Shown here one piece after another: positions 23,465 through 31,903 of a DNA stretch of 37,111 nucleotides; within the stretch, counting starts at the first letter, position 1; each line of letters opens with the position of its first letter. Both the position numbers and the translations under genes were made by a program. The stretch comes from Parvimonas sp. (GTDB lineage Bacteria; Bacillota; Clostridia; Tissierellales; Peptoniphilaceae), in contig JALEHY010000019.1 of NCBI GenBank assembly GCA_022770425.1, positions 1-37,111 of the forward strand, in the 5' to 3' direction. The notes below the pieces were generated by a model. The model had not been told where the DNA came from. It saw nothing but the letters and a program-made list of their open reading frames with translations, and searched no databases.

Positions 23465-24484
23465 ATGAAAATTTTAGTTACAGGCGGTGCAGGATTTATA
23501 GGCAGTAATTTCATATTTTATATGATGAAAAAATACCCGAGTTATGAAATTATATGTGTTGATAAATTAACTTATGCAGGTAATTTGTCAACTTTAAAAC
23601 CCGTTGAAAACAATTTGAATTTTACATTTATAAAAGAGGATATTTGTAACAGAGAAGGGATATATACTTTATTTGAGAACGAAAAACCAAATGTTGTTGT
23701 AAATTTTGCAGCTGAATCTCATGTAGACAGAAGTATAGAAAATCCTGAGGAATTTTTAAGAACCAATATACTTGGAACATCTGTTTTAATGGATGCTTGC
23801 AGAAAATATGGAATAGAAAGATTTCATCAAGTTTCAACAGACGAAGTCTATGGGGATTTACCGTTAGATAGACCGGACTTGCTTTTTACTGAAAAAACTC
23901 CTATTCATACAAGTTCACCGTATAGCTCATCAAAAGCTGCAGCTGATTTGTTGGTTTTTGCATATCACAGAACTTATGGATTGCCGATTAGTATAAGCAG
24001 ATGCAGTAATAATTATGGACCTTATCAATTCCCTGAAAAGCTCATTCCTCTTATGATTGCAAATGCATTGGCAGAAAAAGATTTGCCTGTTTATGGTGAA
24101 GGACTTAATGTGAGAGATTGGCTTTATGTTGAAGATCATTGTAAAGCAATAGATTTAATCATACATAAAGGAAAAGTAGGAGAAGTTTATAATATCGGTG
24201 GACACAATGAAATGAAAAATATTGATATTGTAAAACTTATCTGTAAAGAATTAAATAAATCAGAAGATTTAATCAAATACGTTAAGGACAGAAAGGGTCA
24301 TGATATGAGATATGCAATTGACCCGACTAAAATTCACGATGAGTTAGGTTGGCTTCCTGAAACTATGTTTGCGGACGGAATTACCAAAACTATTAATTGG
24401 TATTTGGAAAACAAAGAATGGTGGGAAGATATTATTTCAGGAGAATATCAAAATTATTATGAAAAAATGTACGGTGATAAATAA
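23465..24484 (+). CDS. rfbB: dTDP-glucose 4,6-dehydratase RfbB (RmlB)
   Basis: It converts dTDP-glucose to dTDP-4-keto-6-deoxyglucose with NAD+. The ATG at 23465 has AAAGGAGAA upstream and gives 339 residues, usual for RmlB. This extended short-chain dehydrogenase has the NAD motif GGAGFIGS (7-14), 'STDEVYG' (124-130) with the catalytic Thr-Asp-Glu, the YSSSK pair Tyr153/Lys157, and 'SNNYGPYQFPEKLIPLMI' typical of the family. It supplies the intermediate both for RfbC and for the aminotransferase downstream. Its stop overlaps the rfbC start by one base. Confidence 0.97.
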   Translation: MKILVTGGAGFIGSNFIFYMMKKYPSYEIICVDKLTYAGNLSTLKPVENNLNFTFIKEDICNREGIYTLFENEKPNVVVNFAAESHVDRSIENPEEFLRTNILGTSVLMDACRKYGIERFHQVSTDEVYGDLPLDRPDLLFTEKTPIHTSSPYSSSKAAADLLVFAYHRTYGLPISISRCSNNYGPYQFPEKLIPLMIANALAEKDLPVYGEGLNVRDWLYVEDHCKAIDLIIHKGKVGEVYNIGGHNEMKNIDIVKLICKELNKSEDLIKYVKDRKGHDMRYAIDPTKIHDELGWLPETMFADGITKTINWYLENKEWWEDIISGEYQNYYEKMYGDK

Positions 24485-25077
24485 TGGGACAAATCAAAGT
24501 AACTAAGTGTGAAATTGAGGGACTTTATGTAATTGAACCTACTGTTATAGGAGATAATAGGGGAAGTTTTACAGAGGTTTACAACCAAAAAGATTTAAAA
24601 GAACATGGAATAGATGCCGTATTTGTTCAGGAAAATCAAAGTATGTCCATAAAAGGAGTACTCAGAGGATTACATTTTCAAAAGGAATATCCACAAGCTA
24701 AACTTGCAAGAGTTTTATCAGGCAGAGTTTTTGATGTTGCGGTTGATTTAAGAAAAAACAGTAAAACTTACGGAAAATGGTTTGGAGTAGAACTTTCGGA
24801 AGAAAATAAGAAACAATTTTTTGTACCTGAAGGATTTGCTCATGGACTTTTAGTTTTATCGGATACAGCAGTTTTTTGCTATAAATGTACAGATTTTTAT
24901 CATCCGGGTGACGAAGGAGGAATATCTTGGAATGATGAAACTGTCGGAATTGAATGGCCAAATGTTGTAAAAACGGTTGATAAAGTTTCAGGAGAATTAA
25001 AATATTGTTTAGAAGACGGAACGGAAATATTGTTAAGCGAAAAAGATAAAAAATGGAAAGAATTTAAAGAAATTTAG
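24484..25077 (+). CDS. rfbC: dTDP-4-dehydrorhamnose 3,5-epimerase RfbC (RmlC)
   Basis: It epimerises dTDP-4-keto-6-deoxyglucose at C3 and C5. The 197-residue cupin keeps the active-site set: 'RGLHFQ' with His64, 'DVAVDLRKNS', 'FVPEGFAHGLLVLSD', Tyr133 in 'FCYKCTDFYHP' and 'GISWND'. The enzyme therefore looks active. The usual next enzyme, the reductase RfbD that finishes dTDP-L-rhamnose, is absent from this operon, so either RfbD lies elsewhere or the epimerised ketosugar goes to the aminotransferase encoded next. Confidence 0.95.
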   Translation: MGQIKVTKCEIEGLYVIEPTVIGDNRGSFTEVYNQKDLKEHGIDAVFVQENQSMSIKGVLRGLHFQKEYPQAKLARVLSGRVFDVAVDLRKNSKTYGKWFGVELSEENKKQFFVPEGFAHGLLVLSDTAVFCYKCTDFYHPGDEGGISWNDETVGIEWPNVVKTVDKVSGELKYCLEDGTEILLSEKDKKWKEFKEI

Positions 25078-25111
25078 TTTTGTAATATATTTATTATTTT
25101 TAGGAGAATTT

Positions 25112-26218
25112 ATGGAAAAATCAAGAATTAATGTAACAAAATCTTCAATGCCTACATTTGAAGAATATTGTGAAGAAATCAAACCTCTATGGGAAAGCAG
25201 ATGGCTTTCAAACAGAGGAGCGGAGTCTGTAAAATTTGAAGAAGAATTAAAAAAATATTTAGGTGTTGAGGAAGTATACTGCTTTGCAAACGGTCATGTT
25301 GCTTTAGAAGTAGCTATTGACGGATTAAAACTACAAGGAGAAGTTATTACAACAGCATACACACATATTTCCACAACACATTCAATAGTTAGAAACGGAC
25401 TAACACCTGTTTTTGTTGATGTAAAAGAAGATAATTACACTATTGATCCTGATTTAATTGAAAAGGCAATTACAGATAAAACAGTTGCCATTGTTGCAAC
25501 TCATGTTTACGGATTTATGTGTGATGTGGAAAGAATAGAGGAAATCGCCAAAAAGTATAACCTATATGTTATATATGATGCCGCTCATGCTTTTGGAGTT
25601 ACTTACAAAGGAATAGGAGCAGGTAATTTTGGTGATATTTCTATGTTTAGTACACATGCCACAAAAGTATTTCATACAATTGAAGGCGGAGTTGTAACAT
25701 ATAAAACTAAAGATGACGAAAAGTTTCTTCCTATGAGGGAAATTGTAAACTTTGGATTCAGAGGACATGAAGAAGTTTGTCATATAGGAACAAATGCTCG
25801 TATGAATGAATTCGAAGCGGCTATGGGAGTATGTAATCTTAGACATATAGACGAAGAAATTTCTAAACGTAAAGCTATTGCTGAACGTTATTATGAAAGG
25901 TTAGACGGAGTAAAGGGAATAAAAATTCCAAAACCGGACAAACACACAAAATGGAATTATGCTTATTTTCCTGTAATTTTTGACGGATATAAGTTAAACA
26001 GAAATGAAATTCAGGAAAAATTAGGAAAAGATAATATTTATGCAAGAAAATATTTCTTTCCTATAACCAATAAAGTTGAATGTTACAAAGAACAGTACGG
26101 TTCAGTTGATTTACCTGTTTCAAGCCGTGTTGCAGATACGGTACTTACATTGCCTATGTATGCTGATATGACAATAGAAGATGTGGACAGAGTTTGCGAC
26201 GGGATATTAAATGATTAA
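25112..26218 (+). CDS. DegT/DnrJ/EryC1 nucleotide-sugar aminotransferase (VioA-like)
   Basis: A PLP-dependent aminotransferase of 368 residues that should put an amino group on a 4-keto-6-deoxy sugar nucleotide. Key residues are Lys185 in 'STHATKVFHTIEGG', Asp156 and His159 in 'IYDAAHAFGV', and the opening 'LWESRWLSNRGAESVKFEE'. These fit the VioA/4-aminotransferase branch more than the 3-aminotransferases. The likely product is dTDP-4-amino-4,6-dideoxyhexose. It is preceded by TAGGAGAATT and overlaps the acyltransferase gene by 8 bases. Position specificity (C4 or C3) is a judgement from motif similarity. Confidence 0.88.
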   Translation: MEKSRINVTKSSMPTFEEYCEEIKPLWESRWLSNRGAESVKFEEELKKYLGVEEVYCFANGHVALEVAIDGLKLQGEVITTAYTHISTTHSIVRNGLTPVFVDVKEDNYTIDPDLIEKAITDKTVAIVATHVYGFMCDVERIEEIAKKYNLYVIYDAAHAFGVTYKGIGAGNFGDISMFSTHATKVFHTIEGGVVTYKTKDDEKFLPMREIVNFGFRGHEEVCHIGTNARMNEFEAAMGVCNLRHIDEEISKRKAIAERYYERLDGVKGIKIPKPDKHTKWNYAYFPVIFDGYKLNRNEIQEKLGKDNIYARKYFFPITNKVECYKEQYGSVDLPVSSRVADTVLTLPMYADMTIEDVDRVCDGILND

Positions 26219-27359
26219 AGAAGTAGTTGTTAAATCAAATAAAAAAGAAAAAATATATTCTTACAATGCTTTTAAGGGAATAGGAGCTTTATTTATTCTT
26301 TTTTCACATATGTCATATTTATCGGAAGCAGTTAATCCGTTTTGGAATTCGCTTTGGAAAAACTTTATGCAATACGGATCAAGATTTACAACTTTGTTTT
26401 TTATGATTTCCGGTTTCTTCTTGGCATATACCTGGAAAGACAGAAAATTTAAAGATTATATTCTGTCAAAGCTTAAAAGAGTTTATCCTTTAACTATTAT
26501 AGTTTTTATCTTAGCTTTAGGAATAAGTATTTTATTGTCTAAAAACATTGAAGTTAATAAAAATGGAGAAATCGGAAGTCCGATTTGGATTTTTAACGTA
26601 TTTGCAAATATATTTTTGATAAAGACTTTTGTTCCGTATGAGAGAACATTTTATTCATTTCACGGACCTTCTTGGTATATATCTGTTTTATTTGCTTTTT
26701 ATGTTTTCGGATATATTTTTTTAAAAAAGATAAATAGTAAAAATATAAAGGTTAGGGAAATTTGGCTAAAGAGATCTTTAAATATTTGTATTATGACTTA
26801 TGGAATAGAGTTGTTAATTTGCCTGGCTATGTTTATAACAGGAAAGGGGTCACTATATTTACGTTACGTTAATCCTTGGTTTAGAATATTTGCAGAAGGT
26901 TTAGCGGGTGTTTTATTATGTGAATATATGCCTAAAATCCAAAGAAAAATTAGATTTTTTAAAGTTAATATTATTGAAATTTTTGCCGTAATTTTATTTT
27001 TTGTAGTATATATATTTAATAATTTTAACAAATTGAATATATTCAGTGCTTGGATATGGACATTTCCTTTCGGGTTTTTATTAATTGCTTTTAGACGAGA
27101 CAAAGGTTGTATTTCTAAATTTTTAAAGAAAAAGCCATTTCAATTTTTAGGGAATATTTCTTTTGAATTGTATATGACTCATGCCTTTGTCTATGAAGGG
27201 TTACCTATAATGGTGGGCATAATCAGTAAATCACTAAAGGAAACTTTGATTTATTATGCCGGAACAAGATTTATCATTACTTTGATATTGTCAATAGTTT
27301 TTGCTTGGATTGTAAATCAGCTGATGAACAAAATGTACAAGTTGAAAATTTTGAGATAA
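26211..27359 (+). CDS. Acyltransferase family 3 membrane protein (OafA/YrhL-type)
   Basis: The 382-residue protein has about ten membrane segments and the family's N-terminal signature 'YNAFKGIGALFILFSHMSYL', in which the histidine of FSHM is the expected catalytic residue, followed by 'FTTLFFMISGFFLAYTWKDR' and 'YSFHGPSWYISVLFAFYVFG'. Members add acetyl or other acyl groups to glycans at the membrane. Here it probably O- or N-acylates the capsule repeat. It starts inside the aminotransferase gene (ATGATTAA overlap), so translation is coupled and the two may act on the same sugar. Confidence 0.88.
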   Translation: MIKEVVVKSNKKEKIYSYNAFKGIGALFILFSHMSYLSEAVNPFWNSLWKNFMQYGSRFTTLFFMISGFFLAYTWKDRKFKDYILSKLKRVYPLTIIVFILALGISILLSKNIEVNKNGEIGSPIWIFNVFANIFLIKTFVPYERTFYSFHGPSWYISVLFAFYVFGYIFLKKINSKNIKVREIWLKRSLNICIMTYGIELLICLAMFITGKGSLYLRYVNPWFRIFAEGLAGVLLCEYMPKIQRKIRFFKVNIIEIFAVILFFVVYIFNNFNKLNIFSAWIWTFPFGFLLIAFRRDKGCISKFLKKKPFQFLGNISFELYMTHAFVYEGLPIMVGIISKSLKETLIYYAGTRFIITLILSIVFAWIVNQLMNKMYKLKILR

Positions 27360-27381
27360 TATATTTATTTTAGGAGTTTTT

Positions 27382-28578
27382 ATGAAAAAATTATTACTTT
27401 TGGGAGGATCAAGCTATTTGATTCCTGCTATAAAGTCAGCACAAGATTTAGGCGTGTATGTAATAACTTGTGATTATTTGCCTGACAACATTGCTCATAA
27501 ATATTCAGATGAGTATCACAATGTCAGTATTGTGGATAAAGAAGCGGTTTTGAAATTAGCCAAAGAGCTTAAAGTTGACGGAGTGATGTCATTTGCCACC
27601 GATCCCGGTGTAGTTGTTGCAAGTTATGTTGCGACTGAATTAGGACTTCCGACAAGTCCTTATAAATCAATTGAAATATTACAAAATAAGGGGAAATTTA
27701 GAAAGTTTTTGGAAGAGAATAATTTTAACGTTCCAAAATCGGAAACTTATAAAACTTATGATGGAGCTGTTAAAAATATAGAAAAATTTGAATTTCCTAT
27801 AATCGTAAAACCTGTTGATTCTGCAGGAAGTAAAGGAGTTACGAGAGTAGACGATTTAAAAACTTTTAAATCGGCTTTTGAGTATGCATTAAAATATTCT
27901 GTTTCAGGAGAAGTTATAGTTGAAGAATTTATAGAAAAATCAGGATTTTCAACAGATACGGACAGTTTTTCCGTTGATGGAGAATTGGTTTTTTGTTCAT
28001 TTAACAATCAGTGGTTTGATGAAAAAGCAGATAATCCATATACTCCTTCGGCATATACTTGGCCTTCAACTATGGATATTAAAATGCAAAATGAATTAGA
28101 ATCTGAATTGCAAAGGTTGATTAAACTTTTAAATATGAAATCGTCAATTTATAACATTGAAACTCGTATCGGTAAAAATGGCAAATCATATATTATGGAA
28201 TGTACTCCGAGAGCAGGAGGAAACAGATTGGCTGAAATTCTTAAATTGGCAACCGGACAAGATATTATTACCGCATCGGTTAAGGCGTCTTTAGGAATGG
28301 AGATAGACAGATTAACCAAACCTAAATATAACGGATTTTGGGGAGAGTTAATTTTGCATAGTAATGAAAGTGGTGTTTTTCAAGAGTTAATCATTAATGA
28401 AAATGTAAAAGATTCTATTGTGGAAGTTGATTTGTGGATTTCTAAGGGAGATTTTGTAAAATCTTTTACAGGAGCAAACGAAACTGTCGGAACGGTTATA
28501 ATAAATTGTAAAACTAAAGAAGAATTAGAAAGAATTATTAAAAATTCGCAAGAACTTATAAAAGTATCAGTAAAATAA
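27382..28578 (+). CDS. ATP-grasp ligase (first of three in the operon)
   Basis: The 398-residue protein has the carboxylate-amine ligase layout. First comes a pre-ATP-grasp Rossmann-like domain ('LLLLGGSSYLIPAIKSAQDL'), then the ATP-grasp fold with 'FPIIVKPVDSAGSKGV' (138-153) as the nucleotide lysine and glycine-rich loop. Metal ligands lie in 'YNIETRIG' (Glu260) and 'IMECTPRAGGN' (Glu273, Arg277, Asn281). A C-terminal PurK/biotin-carboxylase-like domain ends the protein. Such enzymes form an amide bond through an acyl phosphate. In a capsule operon with an amino sugar, attachment of an amino acid or other acid to that amine is the natural reading; the substrates are unknown. Confidence 0.88.
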   Translation: MKKLLLLGGSSYLIPAIKSAQDLGVYVITCDYLPDNIAHKYSDEYHNVSIVDKEAVLKLAKELKVDGVMSFATDPGVVVASYVATELGLPTSPYKSIEILQNKGKFRKFLEENNFNVPKSETYKTYDGAVKNIEKFEFPIIVKPVDSAGSKGVTRVDDLKTFKSAFEYALKYSVSGEVIVEEFIEKSGFSTDTDSFSVDGELVFCSFNNQWFDEKADNPYTPSAYTWPSTMDIKMQNELESELQRLIKLLNMKSSIYNIETRIGKNGKSYIMECTPRAGGNRLAEILKLATGQDIITASVKASLGMEIDRLTKPKYNGFWGELILHSNESGVFQELIINENVKDSIVEVDLWISKGDFVKSFTGANETVGTVIINCKTKEELERIIKNSQELIKVSVK

Positions 28579-28591
28579 TTTAGGGGTTTTT

Positions 28592-29419
28592 ATGGAAGAT
28601 GAAAAAGAGTATATTAATTTAATAGATATAAAAGGAATACCACATCAATTACTGTTTGATGAAGTTGCTAAAGTTATCTCTGAGGATACAGTTGATATTG
28701 TAAATAAAAATGATAAAATCGTACATTATAAGGAAACTTTTTATGTAAAATACATAAAGCGTATGTTTGACATAATTGCATCAGGAATTATTTTATTACT
28801 TGTTTTACCTATAAATTTTATTTTGATGATATTAACTTATTTTGATGTAGGTTCACCTATAATTTTTAAACAAAAAAGAGTTGGAAAAGACGGAAAATTG
28901 TTTAACTTGGTTAAATTTCGTAATATGACCAATGAAAAAAACGAGTTGGGTTCACTTTTGCCTGCTGAACAAAGAGTAACTAAATTAGGCAAATTCGTAA
29001 GAAAAACCTCTTTGGATGAATTACTTAATTTTTGGAGTATTTTTAAAGGCGATATGTCTTTGATCGGACCAAGACCTTTGGCAATTCAATATAATGACCG
29101 TTACAGTGAAAGACATAAAAGAAGAACTGCCGTTAAACCGGGATTAGAGTGTCCCAGAATACATAATACAAAATACGGAAATACTTGGACAGGGCAGTTT
29201 GAAAATGATATCTACTATGTTGAAAATGTAAGTTTTCTTCTTGATTTAAAGATGTGTTTGGCACTTGTATCTATGGTTTTTAACAGAAAGAGCAGTAATA
29301 TGAGAGGTTCTGCCAATAGAGGATGTTTTGTTGGATACAATAAAGACGGAAGCAGTATAAATTCTTTAAAGGTTCCAAAATATTATGTTGACAAAGCAAT
29401 TGAAAATATAAAAAAATAA
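28592..29419 (+). CDS. Small (PglC-like) undecaprenyl-phosphate phosphoglycosyl transferase
   Basis: It should start repeat-unit synthesis by transferring a sugar phosphate from a nucleotide sugar to undecaprenyl phosphate. The monotopic core has one re-entrant hydrophobic segment (about 58-84, 'RMFDIIASGIILLLVLPINF'), then 'GSPIIFKQKRVGKDGKLFNL', 'KFRNM', the catalytic Asp142-Glu143 in 'TSLDELLNFWSIFKGDMS' and LIGPRPL (157-163). Length is 275, larger than bare PglC (about 200) because of a soluble N-terminal extension of about 50 residues and a C-terminal tail. It is the only glycan-transfer enzyme recognised in the operon. Confidence 0.92.
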   Translation: MEDEKEYINLIDIKGIPHQLLFDEVAKVISEDTVDIVNKNDKIVHYKETFYVKYIKRMFDIIASGIILLLVLPINFILMILTYFDVGSPIIFKQKRVGKDGKLFNLVKFRNMTNEKNELGSLLPAEQRVTKLGKFVRKTSLDELLNFWSIFKGDMSLIGPRPLAIQYNDRYSERHKRRTAVKPGLECPRIHNTKYGNTWTGQFENDIYYVENVSFLLDLKMCLALVSMVFNRKSSNMRGSANRGCFVGYNKDGSSINSLKVPKYYVDKAIENIKK

Positions 29420-29443
29420 GTAATTATTTATGGAGAACAGACT

Positions 29444-30742
29444 ATGAGTTATAGTAATTTAAAAGATAAAAAATTATTAATATTAGGAGCAACCAGATAT
29501 CAAGGAGAAATTGTAAGAGAAGCAAAGAAATTAGGAATTAAAACTTATGTTGCAGATTATTATGAAAATTCTCCGGCAAAAAAACTTGCGGATAAGAGTT
29601 TTTTGATTAGTGTTACTGAAACCGAACAGTTGGAAAAACTATGCAAAGAAGAAGAAATTGACGGAATTTTTACAGGGTATAGTGATATGTTGACAGTTCA
29701 ACTTCAAAAAATTTGTGAAAAAACAAATAACTATTTTTGTGGAAACAAAGAAAATATAAATACTTGTATAGATAAAGAGTTATTTAAGAAAGCCTGTATA
29801 AAATCCAAAGTTCCTATAGTTCCTTGGCTTTGTGTAAACAAAGAAAATTATTTGGAAAAGATTAAGGAAATAGAAACTCCTGTTGTTGTAAAACCGGCAG
29901 ATTATGGCGGTTCTAAAGGGGTTTATAAATGTTTTAAAAAAGAAGATTTAAAATCTTATATTGAAGAGGCTTTCACTTATTCTAAAGTAGGAAAAGTTTT
30001 AATTGAAAAGTTAATGGAAGTTGATAAAGAGTTTAGCGTATACTATATGATATATGATGGTGTTGCTTATTTAAGTGCAATGGGAGACAGATATGTGAAA
30101 GTTACAGACCCTAACATTGCACCTTCGGGACTTGGAATGTTATATCCTTCAATATATCTTGACGAATGGATAGAAAATATGGACGGACATATCAGAAAAT
30201 TTATTTCGGATAATGATATGAAAGACGGTTTTGTATTTTTTCAAGGGTTTTATGATAATGGGAAATTCTACATTCATGAAACAGGATATAGATTAAACGG
30301 TGGATATACTTATGGAATTATTGAACATTTTTCCGGTTATAATCAAATGCACCAGCTTATTAAATATTCATTAACCGGAGAAATGGATGCTGAATTACTT
30401 GAAAAAAGTAATCCGCATTTTGACGGTTTTGGAATGATTGTTACAATTTCATTGAAAAACGGTAAAATTTCACACATAGGTGGGATTGATGAAATTGAAA
30501 AAAATAGCGGACTTTTAAAATTTAATTTACTTCATGAAGTTGGAGATGAAATAAATGTAAGGGGGACAACAGAACAAGTTTTGGCTTATGTTTTGTGTGC
30601 TGCCGAGAATAAAGAAAAATTAGATGAAGTAATTAATCTGATGAGAGAAAAACTTATAGTTTTAGATGAAAACGGTAATAATATGATTATGGAGATTGTT
30701 AATCCGATAAATCTAAAAGTTAAGGAGAAAATTAATGGATAA
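29444..30742 (+). CDS. ATP-grasp ligase (second of three)
   Basis: The 432-residue protein again has an N-terminal Rossmann-like domain ('KKLLILGATRYQGEIVREAK') and an ATP-grasp core with 'ETPVVVKPADYGGSKGVYKC' (144-163). The second metal region is 'KFYIHETGYRLNGG' with Glu279 and Arg283; the first metal position appears to be Gln267 in 'VFFQGF', unusual if the alignment is right. It differs clearly from the first ATP-grasp protein, so it is not a recent duplicate and probably joins another substrate. It overlaps the cyclodeaminase-like gene by 8 bases, suggesting that this enzyme uses that product. Confidence 0.87.
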   Translation: MSYSNLKDKKLLILGATRYQGEIVREAKKLGIKTYVADYYENSPAKKLADKSFLISVTETEQLEKLCKEEEIDGIFTGYSDMLTVQLQKICEKTNNYFCGNKENINTCIDKELFKKACIKSKVPIVPWLCVNKENYLEKIKEIETPVVVKPADYGGSKGVYKCFKKEDLKSYIEEAFTYSKVGKVLIEKLMEVDKEFSVYYMIYDGVAYLSAMGDRYVKVTDPNIAPSGLGMLYPSIYLDEWIENMDGHIRKFISDNDMKDGFVFFQGFYDNGKFYIHETGYRLNGGYTYGIIEHFSGYNQMHQLIKYSLTGEMDAELLEKSNPHFDGFGMIVTISLKNGKISHIGGIDEIEKNSGLLKFNLLHEVGDEINVRGTTEQVLAYVLCAAENKEKLDEVINLMREKLIVLDENGNNMIMEIVNPINLKVKEKING

Positions 30743-31880
30743 TGGGAGAATAGATTTTTTATATTTAAGTGAAGACGACATGATAAAAGCCGGAGTTCGT
30801 GATATGAAAGGTTGTATTGAGTCTATGGAAGAAACCTTTAAGTTGCTTCACAAAGGAGATTACAGAATGGGCGGAGATGATGCTAATGAGCATGGTATAA
30901 GAGTATCATTTCCGAAAGAATCTGATATAGAGGGAATGCCGCTTAGTGCTCCTGATTATAGATTTATGGCTATGCCTGCGTATTTGGGTGGAAAGTATCG
31001 TATGTTCGGTATTAAGTCTTATGGTTCAAATCCAAATAACAGAAATTTGGATTTACCACGTTCTATTTTAATGTTATCTTTGATGGATGTTGTTACAGGA
31101 GCACCTATTGCATATATGTCTGCAAATATTTTAAGCTCAATGAGAACAGGAGCGGTTGCAGGACTTGGAGCAAAGTACTTAAGTAAAAAAGAACCAAAGG
31201 TTTTAAGTATTATCGGTCCGGGAACAATGAGTATTTACTCTGTAGATTCTTTTATCGAAGTTCAACCGAGTATTTCTACAATTAAAATTAAAGGTAGAGG
31301 AAAAGAAAAAATAGATTTTTTTATAAATTATGTGAAAGAAAGACATCATAGCATAAAAGAATTTATTGTTTGTGATTCCGTTGAGGAGGCTTGCAAAGAT
31401 TCTGACATTATATATTTTGGAACGACAAATGCGAAGCGATTTGAGGATAATCCGTACATAAATGAAAGTTGGGTAAAAAAAGGAGCCTTAGTAATGAGTG
31501 CATCAGCCCTTTTAATAGATACTGATTTTCTTGCAAATAAACCTTCCGTCAGAGTGGTTGCAGATAATTATAAGATGTATTCAGGATGGGGAGCTGGCAG
31601 AGAACTTCCGACACAAAAGACAGTTTCTACATTGCTCGGAATGGGATTTTATGATGCTGTTTGTGAAAACAAAATTTCAAGAGAAGATATTATTGATTTA
31701 GGAGCCATAATTTGTGGGGAACAAGTCGGTCGTGAGAACGAAGATCAAATTTTAATTTATGCTGTCGGAGGAATGCCGGTAGAGGATGTAGCTTGGGGCT
31801 ATGAAGTTTATCAGAAAGCTATAAAAAATAATGTGGGAGTTAAATTAAATCTTTGGGATTCTTTAAATTCAATGAGGTAA
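30735..31880 (+). CDS. Ornithine cyclodeaminase/mu-crystallin family NAD(P)-dependent enzyme
   Basis: The 381-residue protein has the family's two-part fold. The dimerisation/substrate part carries Lys94 in 'FGIKSYGSNP' and Arg137 in 'SSMRTGAVAGLGAKYLS'. The nucleotide part begins at 'VLSIIGPGTMSIYSVDSF', where the usual GxGxQA loop is altered (GPGTMS). The family includes ornithine cyclodeaminase, alanine dehydrogenase, ketimine reductases and SbnB-type opine dehydrogenases, which make unusual amino acids. Here it lies between two ATP-grasp genes and overlaps one of them, so it probably provides an amino acid for coupling to the glycan. The specific reaction is not readable. Confidence 0.85.
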   Translation: MDNGRIDFLYLSEDDMIKAGVRDMKGCIESMEETFKLLHKGDYRMGGDDANEHGIRVSFPKESDIEGMPLSAPDYRFMAMPAYLGGKYRMFGIKSYGSNPNNRNLDLPRSILMLSLMDVVTGAPIAYMSANILSSMRTGAVAGLGAKYLSKKEPKVLSIIGPGTMSIYSVDSFIEVQPSISTIKIKGRGKEKIDFFINYVKERHHSIKEFIVCDSVEEACKDSDIIYFGTTNAKRFEDNPYINESWVKKGALVMSASALLIDTDFLANKPSVRVVADNYKMYSGWGAGRELPTQKTVSTLLGMGFYDAVCENKISREDIIDLGAIICGEQVGRENEDQILIYAVGGMPVEDVAWGYEVYQKAIKNNVGVKLNLWDSLNSMR

Positions 31881-31903
31881 ATTTAACTCAAAAGGAGAAA
31901 ATT

